Shown: positions 16,832 to 27,099 of the stretch, piece by piece
Position numbering within the stretch: position 1 is the first letter of the stretch
Layout of the letters: each line of letters opens with the position of its first letter
Origin: Clostridiales bacterium
GTDB taxonomy: Bacteria; Bacillota; Clostridia; Oscillospirales; Oscillospiraceae
DNA length: 64,000 bases
Direction: 5' to 3'
Assembly: GCA_004558115.1 (NCBI GenBank)
Contig: SFDT01000003.1
Coordinates: 42,319-106,318 of the forward strand
The notes under the pieces: generated by a model
Seen by the model: only the letters and a program-made list of their open reading frames with translations
Told to the model about the DNA's origin: nothing
The model's database searches: none
Program-made: the position numbers and the translations under genes

Positions 16832-18232
16832 TTGAGCAGCCTCCAGTTAAAATTCGGCCTCAGCTACATCCTGGTCATCGCGGCGGTGCTGCTGCTGCTG
16901 AACACCTATCCCCTGCTGGTCTCGGAGGACCTGGTGTTCCGCTCCAAGGCCAGCACCCTCCAGTCCAGCGTGTCCGTCATGGTGTATTCCCTGTCGGGAC
17001 TGGACCGGCTGAACGAGGAAAACGTCTCCGCGGCCATGGCGGTGGTGGAGGAAACGGGGCTTTCCCGTATCCTGGTGACGGACAGCGCCGGCAAGGTCCT
17101 CTACGACACCCGGGAGACCGGCAGTGCCGTGGGAGAGTATGCCCTTTACGCGGAGATCGTCCAGGCGCTGCTGGGCAATGACGCCTTCACGTGCAGCTAT
17201 CAGGGCGGTGCCTTCCGCAGCCGGGCGTCCTCGCCGGTGCTGTATCAAAACCAGATCATCGGCTCTGTGTACGCCTACGAATACGACACGGAGCAGGCGG
17301 CGCTGCTACAAGGCCTCCAGGAAAACCTGCTGCGCCTGTCCGCCGTCATCGCCGTGATGGTGCTGGTGCTGAGTATGGTGCTGTCCCGGGCGCTGACCAG
17401 GAAGATCGGCCGGCTGCTCACCGCCATCCGCCAGGTGCGGGAGGGTGCGTACAGCCACCGGGCGGAGATCCCGGGGCGGGATGAGATCGCCCAGATCGGC
17501 CAGGAATTCAACAGCCTGACAGACCGGCTGCAAAAAACGGAAAATGCCCGGCGGCGCTTCGTGTCCGATGCGTCCCATGAGCTGAAAACGCCTCTGGCGG
17601 CCATCCGGCTGCTGACGGACTCCATTTTGCAGACGGAGGATATCGACGCCGCCACCACCCGGGAGTTCGTGGCGGACATCGGCCAGGAGGCGGAGCGCCT
17701 CAGCCGCATCACCGAGGACCTGCTGCGCCTGACCCGGCTGGACAGCGGCGTGCTGGACCCGCCGGTGCGGGTGGATGCGCTGCCGGTTTTGGAGCAGGTC
17801 ATGCGGATGATGACCCTGGTGGCCCAGGAGCGGAAGGCGGAGCTGACCTATGACGCCGCCGGCGAGTGCACGGTGCTGGCCACCCGGGACGAGATCCACC
17901 AGGTCATTTACAACCTGACGGACAATGCCGTGAAGTACTCCGGCACCGGCGGCATCGTGCAGGTCTCCCTCCGCAGGGAAGGGGACTGGGTGGTGCTGAA
18001 AGTGGCGGACAACGGCCCTGGCATCCCGGAGGAGGATATCAACCGCGTCTTTGAGCGCTTTTATCGGGTGGACAAGGCCCGCTCCCGCAGTGCCGGCGGC
18101 ACCGGACTGGGATTGTCCATCGTCAGTGATACCGTGAAAAAACGGGGCGGCTCCGTGGAGGCGGCAAACCGCCCCGGCGGCGGTGCGGTGTTTACCGTCC
18201 GCTGGCCCTGGAAGGGAGGCGAGGCCCTGTGA
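16832..18232 (+). CDS. Sensor histidine kinase
   Basis: 466 residues. Two membrane helices (about 7-27 and 165-185) flank an extracytoplasmic sensor of about 135 residues; then HAMP, HisKA with His249 in SDASHELKTPLAAIRLL, and a HATPase domain (NLTDNAVKYSG, ADNGPGIP, GGTGLGLSIV). Start is TTG 16832; there is no other start codon in frame before residue ~50 and no obvious Shine-Dalgarno site, so it probably relies on coupling to the response regulator. Cognate partner of the gene just upstream. Confidence 0.93.
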   Translation: MSSLQLKFGLSYILVIAAVLLLLNTYPLLVSEDLVFRSKASTLQSSVSVMVYSLSGLDRLNEENVSAAMAVVEETGLSRILVTDSAGKVLYDTRETGSAVGEYALYAEIVQALLGNDAFTCSYQGGAFRSRASSPVLYQNQIIGSVYAYEYDTEQAALLQGLQENLLRLSAVIAVMVLVLSMVLSRALTRKIGRLLTAIRQVREGAYSHRAEIPGRDEIAQIGQEFNSLTDRLQKTENARRRFVSDASHELKTPLAAIRLLTDSILQTEDIDAATTREFVADIGQEAERLSRITEDLLRLTRLDSGVLDPPVRVDALPVLEQVMRMMTLVAQERKAELTYDAAGECTVLATRDEIHQVIYNLTDNAVKYSGTGGIVQVSLRREGDWVVLKVADNGPGIPEEDINRVFERFYRVDKARSRSAGGTGLGLSIVSDTVKKRGGSVEAANRPGGGAVFTVRWPWKGGEAL

Positions 18233-19137
18233 AACGGCTGACGGCGGCCCTGTGCGCACTTTTGGTGCTGCTCAGCGGCTGTACATACGCGGCGGTGGCC
18301 TCCCGGCAGGAACAGGAGAGCTATGCCCTTTATTTTCGGGAGCGGGAGCTTTCCGCCGCCCCCGGAGGCGACGCCCTGCGGGCGGAACAGGCCTACCTGC
18401 CGGACAGTGTTGACCGGGACGATACGCTCCAGGTGGCCCAGGCGCTGATGGAGGAGCTGCTGGACGGCCCCTTGGACGAGACGCTGCGCTCCCCCTTCCC
18501 TGCGGGGACGGCGCTGCTGTCTTTGGCGTTGGAGGGCGGCAGAGCGGTGGTGGACCTGTCATCCGCTTACGGGACCCTGTCCGGCGTGTCGCTGACCCTG
18601 GCGGATTATGCCATCGCTCTGACCCTTGCCCAGCTGCCGGAGATCTCCGAGGTGCGCATCACCGTCCGGGGACAGGAATTGGCCTACCGGGCCTCCCAGC
18701 GTTTCCGCCCCCGGGATGTGCTGTTTACCACCACGGAGGACGTGGTGAGCACGGTGACGGCTATGCTGTACTTCCTGGACGAGGCCAGCAGCCTGGCTCC
18801 TGTGGAGACGGAAGTGGAGCTGTACGAGGGCGACACCCAGGTAGGCGCGGTCATCAAGACCCTGGAGGAGGGACCGGAGGAAAAGGAGCTGCGCTCCGTA
18901 CTGCCGGGTGCCTTCCGGGTGAAATCCGCCTGGCTGGAGGAGGACGTGTGCTATGTGAACCTCTCCTCCGCGGCCCTGCCGGAGTTGACAGACGAGCAGG
19001 CACTGCTGACGGGAATGGAGGCGCTGGTACGCTCCCTGTGCTCCCTGGAGAGCGTGGAGGAGGTGCAGTTCCTGGTGGACGGTGAATTTGCCCAAAGCTA
19101 CGGAGCGGTCCCTGTGGAGGAACCCTATACCCCTTGA
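18229..19137 (+). CDS. GerMN-domain lipoprotein
   Basis: 302 residues. Lipoprotein signal (MKRLTAALCALLVLLSGC, lipobox LLSGC). Two GerMN-type domains in tandem: one around LPDSVDRDDTLQVAQALMEELLDG to VVDLSSAY, the second around EVELYEGDTQVGAVIKTLEEG to VCYVNLSS. GerM in Bacillus acts in sporulation and germination; in other bacteria such domains occur in lipoproteins beside histidine kinases (LpqB in actinobacteria next to MtrAB). GTG 18229 overlaps the kinase stop (GTGA), so it belongs to the HhH-regulator-kinase operon and may tune the kinase. Confidence 0.87.
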   Translation: MKRLTAALCALLVLLSGCTYAAVASRQEQESYALYFRERELSAAPGGDALRAEQAYLPDSVDRDDTLQVAQALMEELLDGPLDETLRSPFPAGTALLSLALEGGRAVVDLSSAYGTLSGVSLTLADYAIALTLAQLPEISEVRITVRGQELAYRASQRFRPRDVLFTTTEDVVSTVTAMLYFLDEASSLAPVETEVELYEGDTQVGAVIKTLEEGPEEKELRSVLPGAFRVKSAWLEEDVCYVNLSSAALPELTDEQALLTGMEALVRSLCSLESVEEVQFLVDGEFAQSYGAVPVEEPYTP

Positions 19138-19141
19138 TGTG

Positions 19142-19178
19142 AAAAAACCGCCGCGGACAGCTGTCCGCGGCGGTTTTT
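19142..19178. terminator. Bidirectional terminator between GerMN gene and spmB
   Basis: AAAAAACCGCCGCGGACAG / CTGTCCGCGGCGGTTTTT, a perfect arm pair with essentially no loop. Confidence 0.92.
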
Positions 19179-19182
19179 GCCG

Positions 19183-19704
19183 TTACGGTCCAAAAAACAG
19201 CCGCACCGCCAGGGCAGAGGCGGCAAAGCCTGTCAGGTCCGCCGCCAGGGCCGCCGGTACCGCGTGGCGGGTGCGGTGGATGCCGGCGGAGCCAAAGTAG
19301 ACGGCGATGGTGTAAAAGGTGGTCTCCGTGCTGCCCAGCATAACGGCGGCCACCCGGCCAATGTAGCTGTCCGGCCCGTGGGATTGGATGAGGTCCGTGG
19401 CCACCGCCATGGCGCCGCCGCCGGAGATGGGGCGGATGAGCATGAGGGACACGGCCTCCGCCGGGATGCCCAGCCGCTCCAGCGCCGGCGCCAAAAGCTG
19501 CGAAAACCACTCCATGGCGCCGGAGGCCCGGAACATCCCAACGGCGGTCAACAGCCCCACCAGGGACGGCACGATGCGCAGCAGCACCGTCAGCCCCTCC
19601 TCGGCGCCGTGGGTCAGGGCACCGTATACGTCCACCTGCCGGCCGAGGCCGATGGCCGCCACTGCCGCCAGCAGGGCGGGGACCACCAGGGAGCTGAGAC
19701 TCAT
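19183..19704 (-). CDS. spmB: Spore maturation protein SpmB
   Basis: 173-residue multi-helix membrane protein of the nucleoside-recognition (Gate) family; with SpmA it is needed for spore core dehydration and heat resistance. Diagnostic stretches: RIVPSLVGLLTAVGMFRASGA, IRPISGGGAMAV and GSTETTFYTIAVYFGSAG. Start ATG at 19704 overlaps the spmA stop (ATGA); the longer frame to 19782 lies wholly inside spmA. Confidence 0.93.
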   Translation of the reverse strand: MSLSSLVVPALLAAVAAIGLGRQVDVYGALTHGAEEGLTVLLRIVPSLVGLLTAVGMFRASGAMEWFSQLLAPALERLGIPAEAVSLMLIRPISGGGAMAVATDLIQSHGPDSYIGRVAAVMLGSTETTFYTIAVYFGSAGIHRTRHAVPAALAADLTGFAASALAVRLFFGP

Positions 19705-20285
19705 TGCCGCCTCCTTCCCGCCAGGGACAGCAGCCAGGCTGCCGTCAGCCCGGCCGTGACGGAGAGAACGGAGGACAGCCACACCGCTGGCAGAATGTCA
19801 AAGGGCGTTTTGCAGCCGGCGGCGGCGCGGACGGAGGCGATGGTGGTAGGCAGCAGCTGGATGGAGGCGGTGTTCAGCACCACCAGCCGGCACAGCTCGT
19901 CGCTGGCGACGCCGCCGCAGCCCCGGGCCATCCTGCGGGCCGCCTGAATGCCCAGGGGCGTGGCGGCGTTGCCCAGACCCAGCAGGTTGGCGGACACGTT
20001 GGCGGACACCGCCGCCAGGGTCTCACTGTCCCGGCTGGCCTCCGGCAGCAGCCGCCGCATCAGCGGCCGAAAGGCCCGGGCAAGGCCGTCGGTCAGGCCG
20101 CAGACGCGCATGATCTCCATGATGCCGGACCAGAGGCACAGCACGCCCGCCATGGACAGGCTGAGCTCCACCGCGTTCTGGGCGCCGGAGAGGGCGGCCT
20201 CCGAGACCGCGTCTATCCGGCCGGTGGCCGCGCCGAACAGCAGGGAGAGAATGACCATTCCGCCCCAGATCCATGACATCGCCAT
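19701..20285 (-). CDS. spmA: Spore maturation protein SpmA
   Basis: 194-residue membrane partner of SpmB. Conserved segments: ALSGAQNAVELSLSMAGVLCLWSG, ANLLGLGNAATPLGIQA and NTASIQLLPTTIA. The start ATG at 20285 has GGAGGAAA upstream; the second ATG at 20279 is a possible alternative. Translationally coupled to spmB. Likely under a sporulation sigma factor, but I could not identify a convincing sigma-E or sigma-G promoter in 20286-20350. Confidence 0.94.
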   Translation of the reverse strand: MAMSWIWGGMVILSLLFGAATGRIDAVSEAALSGAQNAVELSLSMAGVLCLWSGIMEIMRVCGLTDGLARAFRPLMRRLLPEASRDSETLAAVSANVSANLLGLGNAATPLGIQAARRMARGCGGVASDELCRLVVLNTASIQLLPTTIASVRAAAGCKTPFDILPAVWLSSVLSVTAGLTAAWLLSLAGRRRQ

Positions 20286-20328
20286 AGAAATTTCCTCCTT
20301 TTACCAAGAATGTACAAAATTGTGAATG

Positions 20329-20383
20329 AAGTTTAAACTTTTGCAACTTTAAATTGACAATTAATGACAGATTATGATATTGT
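20329..20383 (+). promoter_or_regulatory. Palindrome and promoter upstream of the AbrB-family gene
   Basis: A perfect 12-bp palindrome AAGTTTAAACTT (20329-20340) lies 13 bases before a candidate promoter: TTGACA (20354-20359), 18-bp spacer, TATTGT (20378-20383). It sits between the divergent spmA and abrB-like genes and could serve as an operator for either. Confidence 0.5.
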
Positions 20384-20430
20384 TAGCAGGCCAAAACAGA
20401 GAGGAATACCGTCAGGAAAGGAGTAATACT

Positions 20431-20673
20431 GTGAAAGCGACTGGAATTGTGAGAAAGGTCGACGAATTGGGCCGGATCGTCCTTCCCATCGAGATGCGCC
20501 GCACGCTGGACATCGCTGAAAAAGATGCACTGGAAATTTATGTGGAAGGTTCGTCCGTCATTCTGAAAAAATACAGACCCAGCTGTATTTTTTGCGATGG
20601 CACCAAGGACATCACTGTATTCAAAGGCAAGAATGTCTGCCCCAAATGTCTGAAGGAACTGAAAGCTCTGTAA
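20431..20673 (+). CDS. AbrB-family transition-state regulator with C-terminal CxxC pair
   Basis: 80 residues. The N-terminal swapped-hairpin AbrB domain is clear: MKATGIVRKVDELGRIVLPIEMRR and DALEIYVEGSSVILKKY. The C-terminal part has two CxxC knuckles (CIFCDG ... CPKCLKEL), typical of clostridial AbrB and a possible zinc site. A global DNA-binding regulator of growth-phase genes, often repressed by Spo0A. GTG 20431 has GGAAAGGAG nicely spaced. Distinguishing AbrB from SpoVT: length and the zinc knuckle favour AbrB. Confidence 0.9.
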   Translation: MKATGIVRKVDELGRIVLPIEMRRTLDIAEKDALEIYVEGSSVILKKYRPSCIFCDGTKDITVFKGKNVCPKCLKELKAL

Positions 20674-20698
20674 GCAGTACGCTTGCAAAACATAGAGA

Positions 20699-20730
20699 AA
20701 CCGCCCCGGTCTGATCAACCGGAGCGGTTC
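20699..20730 (+). terminator. Probable terminator after the AbrB-family gene
   Basis: AACCGCCCCGGT pairs with ACCGGAGCGGTT across CTGATCA with one mismatch; a T run follows a few bases later. Confidence 0.55.
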
Positions 20731-20741
20731 GTGTTTTTTGA

Positions 20742-21572
20742 TCACTTTTCCAAGGCGGCGGCGTACAGCTCGTTTTTGGAAAGGCCTGTGTGGGCGGAAA
20801 CCTCCTTGGCGGCGTCCTTCAGCCGCATGCCGCCCTCCACCAGAGCCCGCACTTGGCTGACGCCGTCCTCCAGGGTAACAGCGGCTTCCTCCCGCTTTTC
20901 CGCGCCGGCCACCACCAGCACATATTCGCCCTTGGGGTCGTGGGCTTCATAGTAGGCCACCGCTTCCCCCAGAGTGCAGCGCATGGTCTCCTCGTGGAGC
21001 TTTGTCAGCTCCCGGCACAGGGCGACCCGCCGCTCCGGGCCGAAAGCGGCGCACAGGTCCTCCAGCGTGGTGCGCAGCTTGTGGGGCGCCTCGTGGAAGA
21101 TCATGGTCCGCTCCTCGCTTCGCAGGCTGTCCAAATGGGCCCCGCGGCTTTTTTTGTTGACGGTGAGAAAGCCCTCGAAGGTGAAGCGCCCCGTGGGCAG
21201 GCCGCTGACCGCCAGGGCGTTCACCGCCGCGCAGCAGCCGGGGATGGACAGCACCTCCACGCCGTTTTCCGCGCACAGGCGCACCAAGTCCTCACCGGGG
21301 TCGGAGATGGCGGGGGTGCCGGCGTCCGTCACCAGGGCGCAGGACTCTCCCGCCAGCAGGCGGGCAAGGATGCTCTGCCCGGCGGAGACATGGTTGTGCT
21401 CGTGGTAGCTGACCAGGGGCTTTTTGATGTTGAAGTGGTTCAGTAGCTTTACGGATACCCGGGTGTCCTCCGCCGCGATGAAGTCCGCGGATTCCAGCGT
21501 TTCCACCGCCCTGGGGGAGAAGTCCCCCAGATTGCCGATGGGGGTGGCTACTAAATATAAGGTGCCGCTCAT
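20742..21572 (-). CDS. rsmI: 16S rRNA 2'-O-ribose C1402 methyltransferase RsmI
   Basis: 276 residues, SAM-dependent tetrapyrrole-methylase fold enzyme that methylates C1402 in the ribosomal P site. The N-terminal signature LYLVATPIGNLGDFSPRA, AEDTRVSVKLLNH, VTDAGTPAISDPG and the C-terminal region RELTKLHEET are family hallmarks. Start ATG 21572 is preceded by GGAGGACACGCC. It overlaps the upstream methyltransferase gene by four bases (ATGA). The trmN6-rsmI pairing is common in Firmicutes (Bacillus yabB-yazA-yabC). Confidence 0.95.
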   Translation of the reverse strand: MSGTLYLVATPIGNLGDFSPRAVETLESADFIAAEDTRVSVKLLNHFNIKKPLVSYHEHNHVSAGQSILARLLAGESCALVTDAGTPAISDPGEDLVRLCAENGVEVLSIPGCCAAVNALAVSGLPTGRFTFEGFLTVNKKSRGAHLDSLRSEERTMIFHEAPHKLRTTLEDLCAAFGPERRVALCRELTKLHEETMRCTLGEAVAYYEAHDPKGEYVLVVAGAEKREEAAVTLEDGVSQVRALVEGGMRLKDAAKEVSAHTGLSKNELYAAALEK

Positions 21573-22303
21573 GGCGTGTCCTCCTGTTGTCTGAAATAAA
21601 TGGCGTCCAGCGCCGCCGTGGGGGAGCCGTCGGGAGTTTGCAAAAGCAGGGGCGCTTCCACGGAGAGCCCCGGCTTTCCGCCCCGGCACCCTTCCGCCAG
21701 CACCAGAGAGGGCGCCTGGCCCTCCCGCGGCTGGACGAAGCGCAGCCGCTTGGGCTCGACAGCACAGGCCCGCATGGCCGCCAGCAGGTCCGCCAGCCGC
21801 TCCGGCTTGTGGACCAGGCACAGCCTGCCGCCCCACCGGAGCAGGTACGCCGCCGCGGCACAGACATCCTCCAGCGTGCAGCTGACCTCTGAGCGGGCGG
21901 TGCGGCGGGGACTGTCCGCGGACAGGGCGCCGCTTCCGGGCGGATAATAAGGCGGATTGCACACCGCCAGGTCGAAGCTGCCGGTGGGGAACAGGGCCCT
22001 GACGGTCCGCAGGTCGGCGGCGTGAAAGGCCAGACGGTCCTGAAGACCGTTTTCCGCCGCCGCCTGTTCCGCCAGGCGGATGGCCTCCGGCTGGATGTCC
22101 ACGCCGGTGACCCGCAGCTCCGGCTGCCGCTGTAACAGCAGCAGTCCCAAAAGCCCTGTGCCGCAGCCCAGGTCCGCCACCCGCAGGCCCGGCTTCAGCC
22201 GGGGCAGAGAGGAGAGCAGGAACGTGTCCGTGCCGGGGCGGAACAGGGCGTCGTCATAGACGAAGCGGAGCCCGCCGGGGCAAAGGCTTTCCCAGTGTTC
22301 CAT
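21569..22303 (-). CDS. tRNA1(Val) adenine-N6 methyltransferase-like (TrmN6/YabB)
   Basis: 244-residue class I SAM methyltransferase: FLLSSLPRLKPGLRVADLGCGTGLLGLL (SAM loop), GVDIQPEAIRLAEQ and the catalytic NPPY in DLAVCNPPYYPPG, which marks an N6-adenine methylase. Domain length and position ahead of rsmI match YabB. Exact target adenine is inferred. The start ATG at 22303 lies 98 bases after the ferredoxin gene and its terminator. Confidence 0.9.
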   Translation of the reverse strand: MEHWESLCPGGLRFVYDDALFRPGTDTFLLSSLPRLKPGLRVADLGCGTGLLGLLLLQRQPELRVTGVDIQPEAIRLAEQAAAENGLQDRLAFHAADLRTVRALFPTGSFDLAVCNPPYYPPGSGALSADSPRRTARSEVSCTLEDVCAAAAYLLRWGGRLCLVHKPERLADLLAAMRACAVEPKRLRFVQPREGQAPSLVLAEGCRGGKPGLSVEAPLLLQTPDGSPTAALDAIYFRQQEDTP

Positions 22304-22350
22304 GGCGCACCTCCCGGTCGTGTGTTTTCAACAGCATTATAGCGGAAAAC

Positions 22351-22385
22351 AAAAAGCCCCGCAAGCCTAAGCTCGCGGGGCTTTT
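22351..22385 (-). terminator. Terminator after the ferredoxin gene
   Basis: Arms AAAAGCCCCGC / GCGGGGCTTTT (22352-22362 and 22375-22385); on the minus strand the run at 22351-22355 gives the T tract. Confidence 0.85.
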
Positions 22386-22401
22386 ATGTATCCCTTTTAG
22401 A

Positions 22402-22575
22402 TTAGTCCTCGGGGACGATGGCGCCGTTGGGGCAGGTGTCGCTGCAAGAACCGCAGTCCAGGCAGGCGGCAGAGTCGATCACATACTGATCGTCGCCCTG
22501 GCTGATGGCACCAGCGGGGCAGGCATCCGCGCAGGAACCGCAGCTGACGCAGGCAGAAGTAATCTTGTAAGCCAT
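22402..22575 (-). CDS. 2[4Fe-4S] ferredoxin
   Basis: 57-residue clostridial-type ferredoxin, a low-potential electron carrier. Two complete C-x2-C-x2-C-x3-C-P motifs: CVSCGSCADACP and CLDCGSCSDTCP. The ATG at 22575 is preceded by GGAGGTGCTTCCC; the frame upstream to 22710 is not coding because the family starts MAYKIT. Monocistronic. Supports an anaerobic metabolism. Confidence 0.96.
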   Translation of the reverse strand: MAYKITSACVSCGSCADACPAGAISQGDDQYVIDSAACLDCGSCSDTCPNGAIVPED

Positions 22576-22704
22576 GGGAAGCACCTCCATAAGATTTGTG
22601 ATTTTCATTTTACCATACAATTCTGAAAAAGCAAGCATATCGCCGTAAAAACTTGTCTGGGATTTTGCGGAGGGAGACGGATGTTCACAATTTGTTTTCA
22701 AAAA

Positions 22705-22721
22705 GGTCAAAGAAAGTCAAA
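22705..22721 (+). promoter_or_regulatory. CtsR operator 1
   Basis: GGTCAAA-GAA-AGTCAAA, the tandem heptad recognised by CtsR (consensus RGTCAAANANRGTCAAA), ten bases before the -35 of the ctsR promoter. Confidence 0.9.
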
Positions 22722-22730
22722 AACAAACCC

Positions 22731-22758
22731 TTGACAATTGGCCGCACCGTGCTATACT
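22731..22758 (+). promoter_or_regulatory. ctsR-mcsA-clpC promoter
   Basis: TTGACA (22731-22736), 16-bp spacer, TATACT (22753-22758), flanked on both sides by CtsR boxes. Confidence 0.85.
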
Positions 22759-22773
22759 AAGCTCAGAACGAAA

Positions 22774-22797
22774 GGTTAAAGAAAGTCAAAGTCAAAA
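22774..22797 (+). promoter_or_regulatory. CtsR operator 2 with an extra half-site
   Basis: GGTTAAA-GAA-AGTCAAA (22774-22790), one mismatch from consensus, followed immediately by a third GTCAAAA half-site. It lies just downstream of the promoter, where CtsR binding would block initiation. Confidence 0.85.
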
Positions 22798-22835
22798 AAA
22801 CACAGAGGCTTTACATAGAAAGGAATGGTACGTGC

Positions 22836-23291
22836 GTGGGTATTTCAGATTTGATTGCCAGCTTCCTCCAGGAGAGCCTGGACGAAGCGGAAAACGGTGT
22901 GCTGGAGGTCCAGCGCAGCGATCTGGCCCAGCGATTCAACTGCGTGCCCAGCCAGATCAATTACGTCATGAGCACCCGCTTCTCTCCGGAACGGGGCTAT
23001 ATCGTGGAAAGCCGCCGGGGCGGCAACGGATACATCCGCATCACCCGGGTCCGGGTGGACCGGCAGACGCTGATGATGCATGTCATCAACAGCCTGGGCA
23101 GCCAGGTGGACCTGGCCTCCGCCAGAGCCATCCTTTCCAACCTGGTGCAGTCCGGCGCGTTGGAGGAGTCCGTGGCCCGGGCGCTGCTGGCCGCCGTGGG
23201 CGACAAAGCCCTGGCCGCTGTGCCCCGGGAGGTCCGGGACCAGACACGGGCGGATATCATGAAGCAGGTCCTGATTTTACAGGTATCGTAA
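22836..23291 (+). CDS. ctsR: Heat-shock repressor CtsR
   Basis: 151-residue repressor of class III heat-shock genes. The winged-helix domain has LAQRFNCVPSQINYVMSTRFSPERGY and the glycine-rich heat-sensing wing GGNGYIRITRV; the C-terminal part is the dimer/McsB-contact region. Start GTG 22836, with AGAAAGGA 12 bases upstream. Two CtsR boxes around the promoter show autoregulation. First gene of ctsR-mcsA-clpC. Confidence 0.96.
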   Translation: MGISDLIASFLQESLDEAENGVLEVQRSDLAQRFNCVPSQINYVMSTRFSPERGYIVESRRGGNGYIRITRVRVDRQTLMMHVINSLGSQVDLASARAILSNLVQSGALEESVARALLAAVGDKALAAVPREVRDQTRADIMKQVLILQVS

Positions 23292-23354
23292 ATGAATGAC
23301 CGGCGCAAACATTGTCAACAATCATCAATAGATGTCATATAGGAGGAATCGATT

Positions 23355-23858
23355 ATGAAATGCGAAAATTGTGGCAAGAATGAAGTCACGTTTGTGTATC
23401 AGAGCAACATCAACGGCAAGGTCACGGAAAAGCACCTTTGCAGCGAATGCGCCGAAAAGCTGGGCTACACCCAGCAGATCGCCGCCCATAGCCGCTCCAT
23501 GATGCAGAACTTCTTCGGCGGAAGTCTGCTGGGCAACGGCTTCTTCGACGATTTCTTCTCTCCCATGCCCAGCCTCATGGGCCGGAGCGGCTGGATGCTG
23601 GAGGACCCCTTTGACGACTTCTTCGCCGATATGCCCGCTCTCAGCGCGGCACCGGCCCAGCAGCGGGAGGAGCCTTGCCAGCAGAAGCAAAACGATCTGG
23701 TGGGCAAGGAGGAGCAGAGCCGCTTCGCCTATATGCGCCAGATGAACGCGCTGAAGCTGGAGATGAAGAAGGCCGTCCATCAGGAGAATTTTGAGCGGGC
23801 CGCTCAGCTGCGGGACCAGATCCGCCAGCTGGAAGCGGAACACAAGGAAAGCAAGTAA
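23355..23858 (+). CDS. mcsA: McsA, zinc-finger UVR-motif modulator of CtsR
   Basis: 167 residues. N-terminal zinc knuckles Cys3-x2-Cys6 and Cys29-x2-Cys32; a Phe-rich middle (FFGGSLLGNGFFDDFF); C-terminal UVR motif (ALKLEMKKAVHQENFERAAQLRDQIRQLE, split here for reading). In Bacillus McsA activates the arginine kinase McsB, which marks CtsR and other proteins for ClpCP. Here the expected mcsB gene is missing: clpC starts 34 bases later. AGGAGG is seven to twelve bases upstream of the ATG. Confidence 0.92.
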   Translation: MKCENCGKNEVTFVYQSNINGKVTEKHLCSECAEKLGYTQQIAAHSRSMMQNFFGGSLLGNGFFDDFFSPMPSLMGRSGWMLEDPFDDFFADMPALSAAPAQQREEPCQQKQNDLVGKEEQSRFAYMRQMNALKLEMKKAVHQENFERAAQLRDQIRQLEAEHKESK

Positions 23859-23891
23859 TGATCAGACGTTCCCAAAAGGGAGGCAACCATT

Positions 23892-26345
<2,454 letters not shown>

Positions 26346-26351
26346 TGCAAT

Positions 26352-26392
26352 AAAAATGCCGCTGCAAGTCAAAGGCTTGCAGCGGTATTTTT
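26352..26392. terminator. Bidirectional terminator between clpC and dapH
   Basis: AAAATGCCGCTGCAAG and CTTGCAGCGGTATTTTT form a long stem around TCAAAGG, between convergent genes. Confidence 0.88.
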
Positions 26393-26399
26393 GATCCGG

Positions 26400-27095
26400 T
26401 CACAGCTTGCGCAAGGCGTCCACCAGAGCGGTCTTGCTCTCTGTCTGGGCGTCCTTCATCTTCACGATGCGGGCGGGGCTTCCCGCCACCACGGCGTTTT
26501 CCGGAACATCCTCGATGACCACGGAACCCGCGGCCACCACGGCGCCCTTCCCAATGTGGATGCCCTCAATGACCACGGCGTTGGCGCCGATGAGCACATT
26601 GTCCTCCACGACCACGGGGGTGGCGGAGGCGGGCTCCACCACGCCGGCCAGCACGGTACCGGCGCCGATGTGGCAGTGGTCACCCACGGTGGCCCGGCCG
26701 CCCAGAATGGTGCCCATGTCGATCATGGTGCCCTTGCCGATGACGGCGCCGATGTTGATGACGGCGCCCATCATGATGACGGCGCCCTCGCCGATGGTGA
26801 CCTTTTCCCGGATGGTGGCGCCGGGCTCGATGCGGGCGGGGACGCCCTTCAGGTCCAGCAGGGGCACACCGGAGTTCCGCCGGTCGTTTTCCACCACGTA
26901 GTCGGTGATATAGGGGGCGTTGGCCTCCAGAATGGGTTGGAGCTCCGCCCAGTCGCCGAACACCACGTGGCTGCGGCCCTCGCCGAAGACCTTGGCGGAG
27001 CCGAAGTCCACGGGGGCGGTGGTGTTCACATACACCTTGACGGGGGTCTTTTTCTCGGAATTTGCAATGTAATCGATGATCTCCTGTGCGTTCAT
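26400..27095 (-). CDS. dapH: 2,3,4,5-tetrahydropyridine-2,6-dicarboxylate N-acetyltransferase DapH
   Basis: Acetylates tetrahydrodipicolinate in the acetylase branch of lysine/diaminopimelate synthesis. 231 residues: N-terminal DapH domain ([22 protein letters not shown]) and a left-handed beta-helix of hexapeptide repeats ([30 protein letters not shown]). The ATG at 27095 with GGAG nine bases upstream gives the canonical start; the frame extends to 27131 without need. Third gene of the dapA-dapB-dapH operon behind a lysine riboswitch. Confidence 0.95.
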   Translation of the reverse strand: MNAQEIIDYIANSEKKTPVKVYVNTTAPVDFGSAKVFGEGRSHVVFGDWAELQPILEANAPYITDYVVENDRRNSGVPLLDLKGVPARIEPGATIREKVTIGEGAVIMMGAVINIGAVIGKGTMIDMGTILGGRATVGDHCHIGAGTVLAGVVEPASATPVVVEDNVLIGANAVVIEGIHIGKGAVVAAGSVVIEDVPENAVVAGSPARIVKMKDAQTESKTALVDALRKL

Positions 27096-27099
27096 ACGG

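Noticed and set aside
16144..18232. Essential WalRK (VicRK) system
   Set aside because: Sequence similarity is compatible, but the walH/walI/walJ neighbours are absent, and the operon partners are different.
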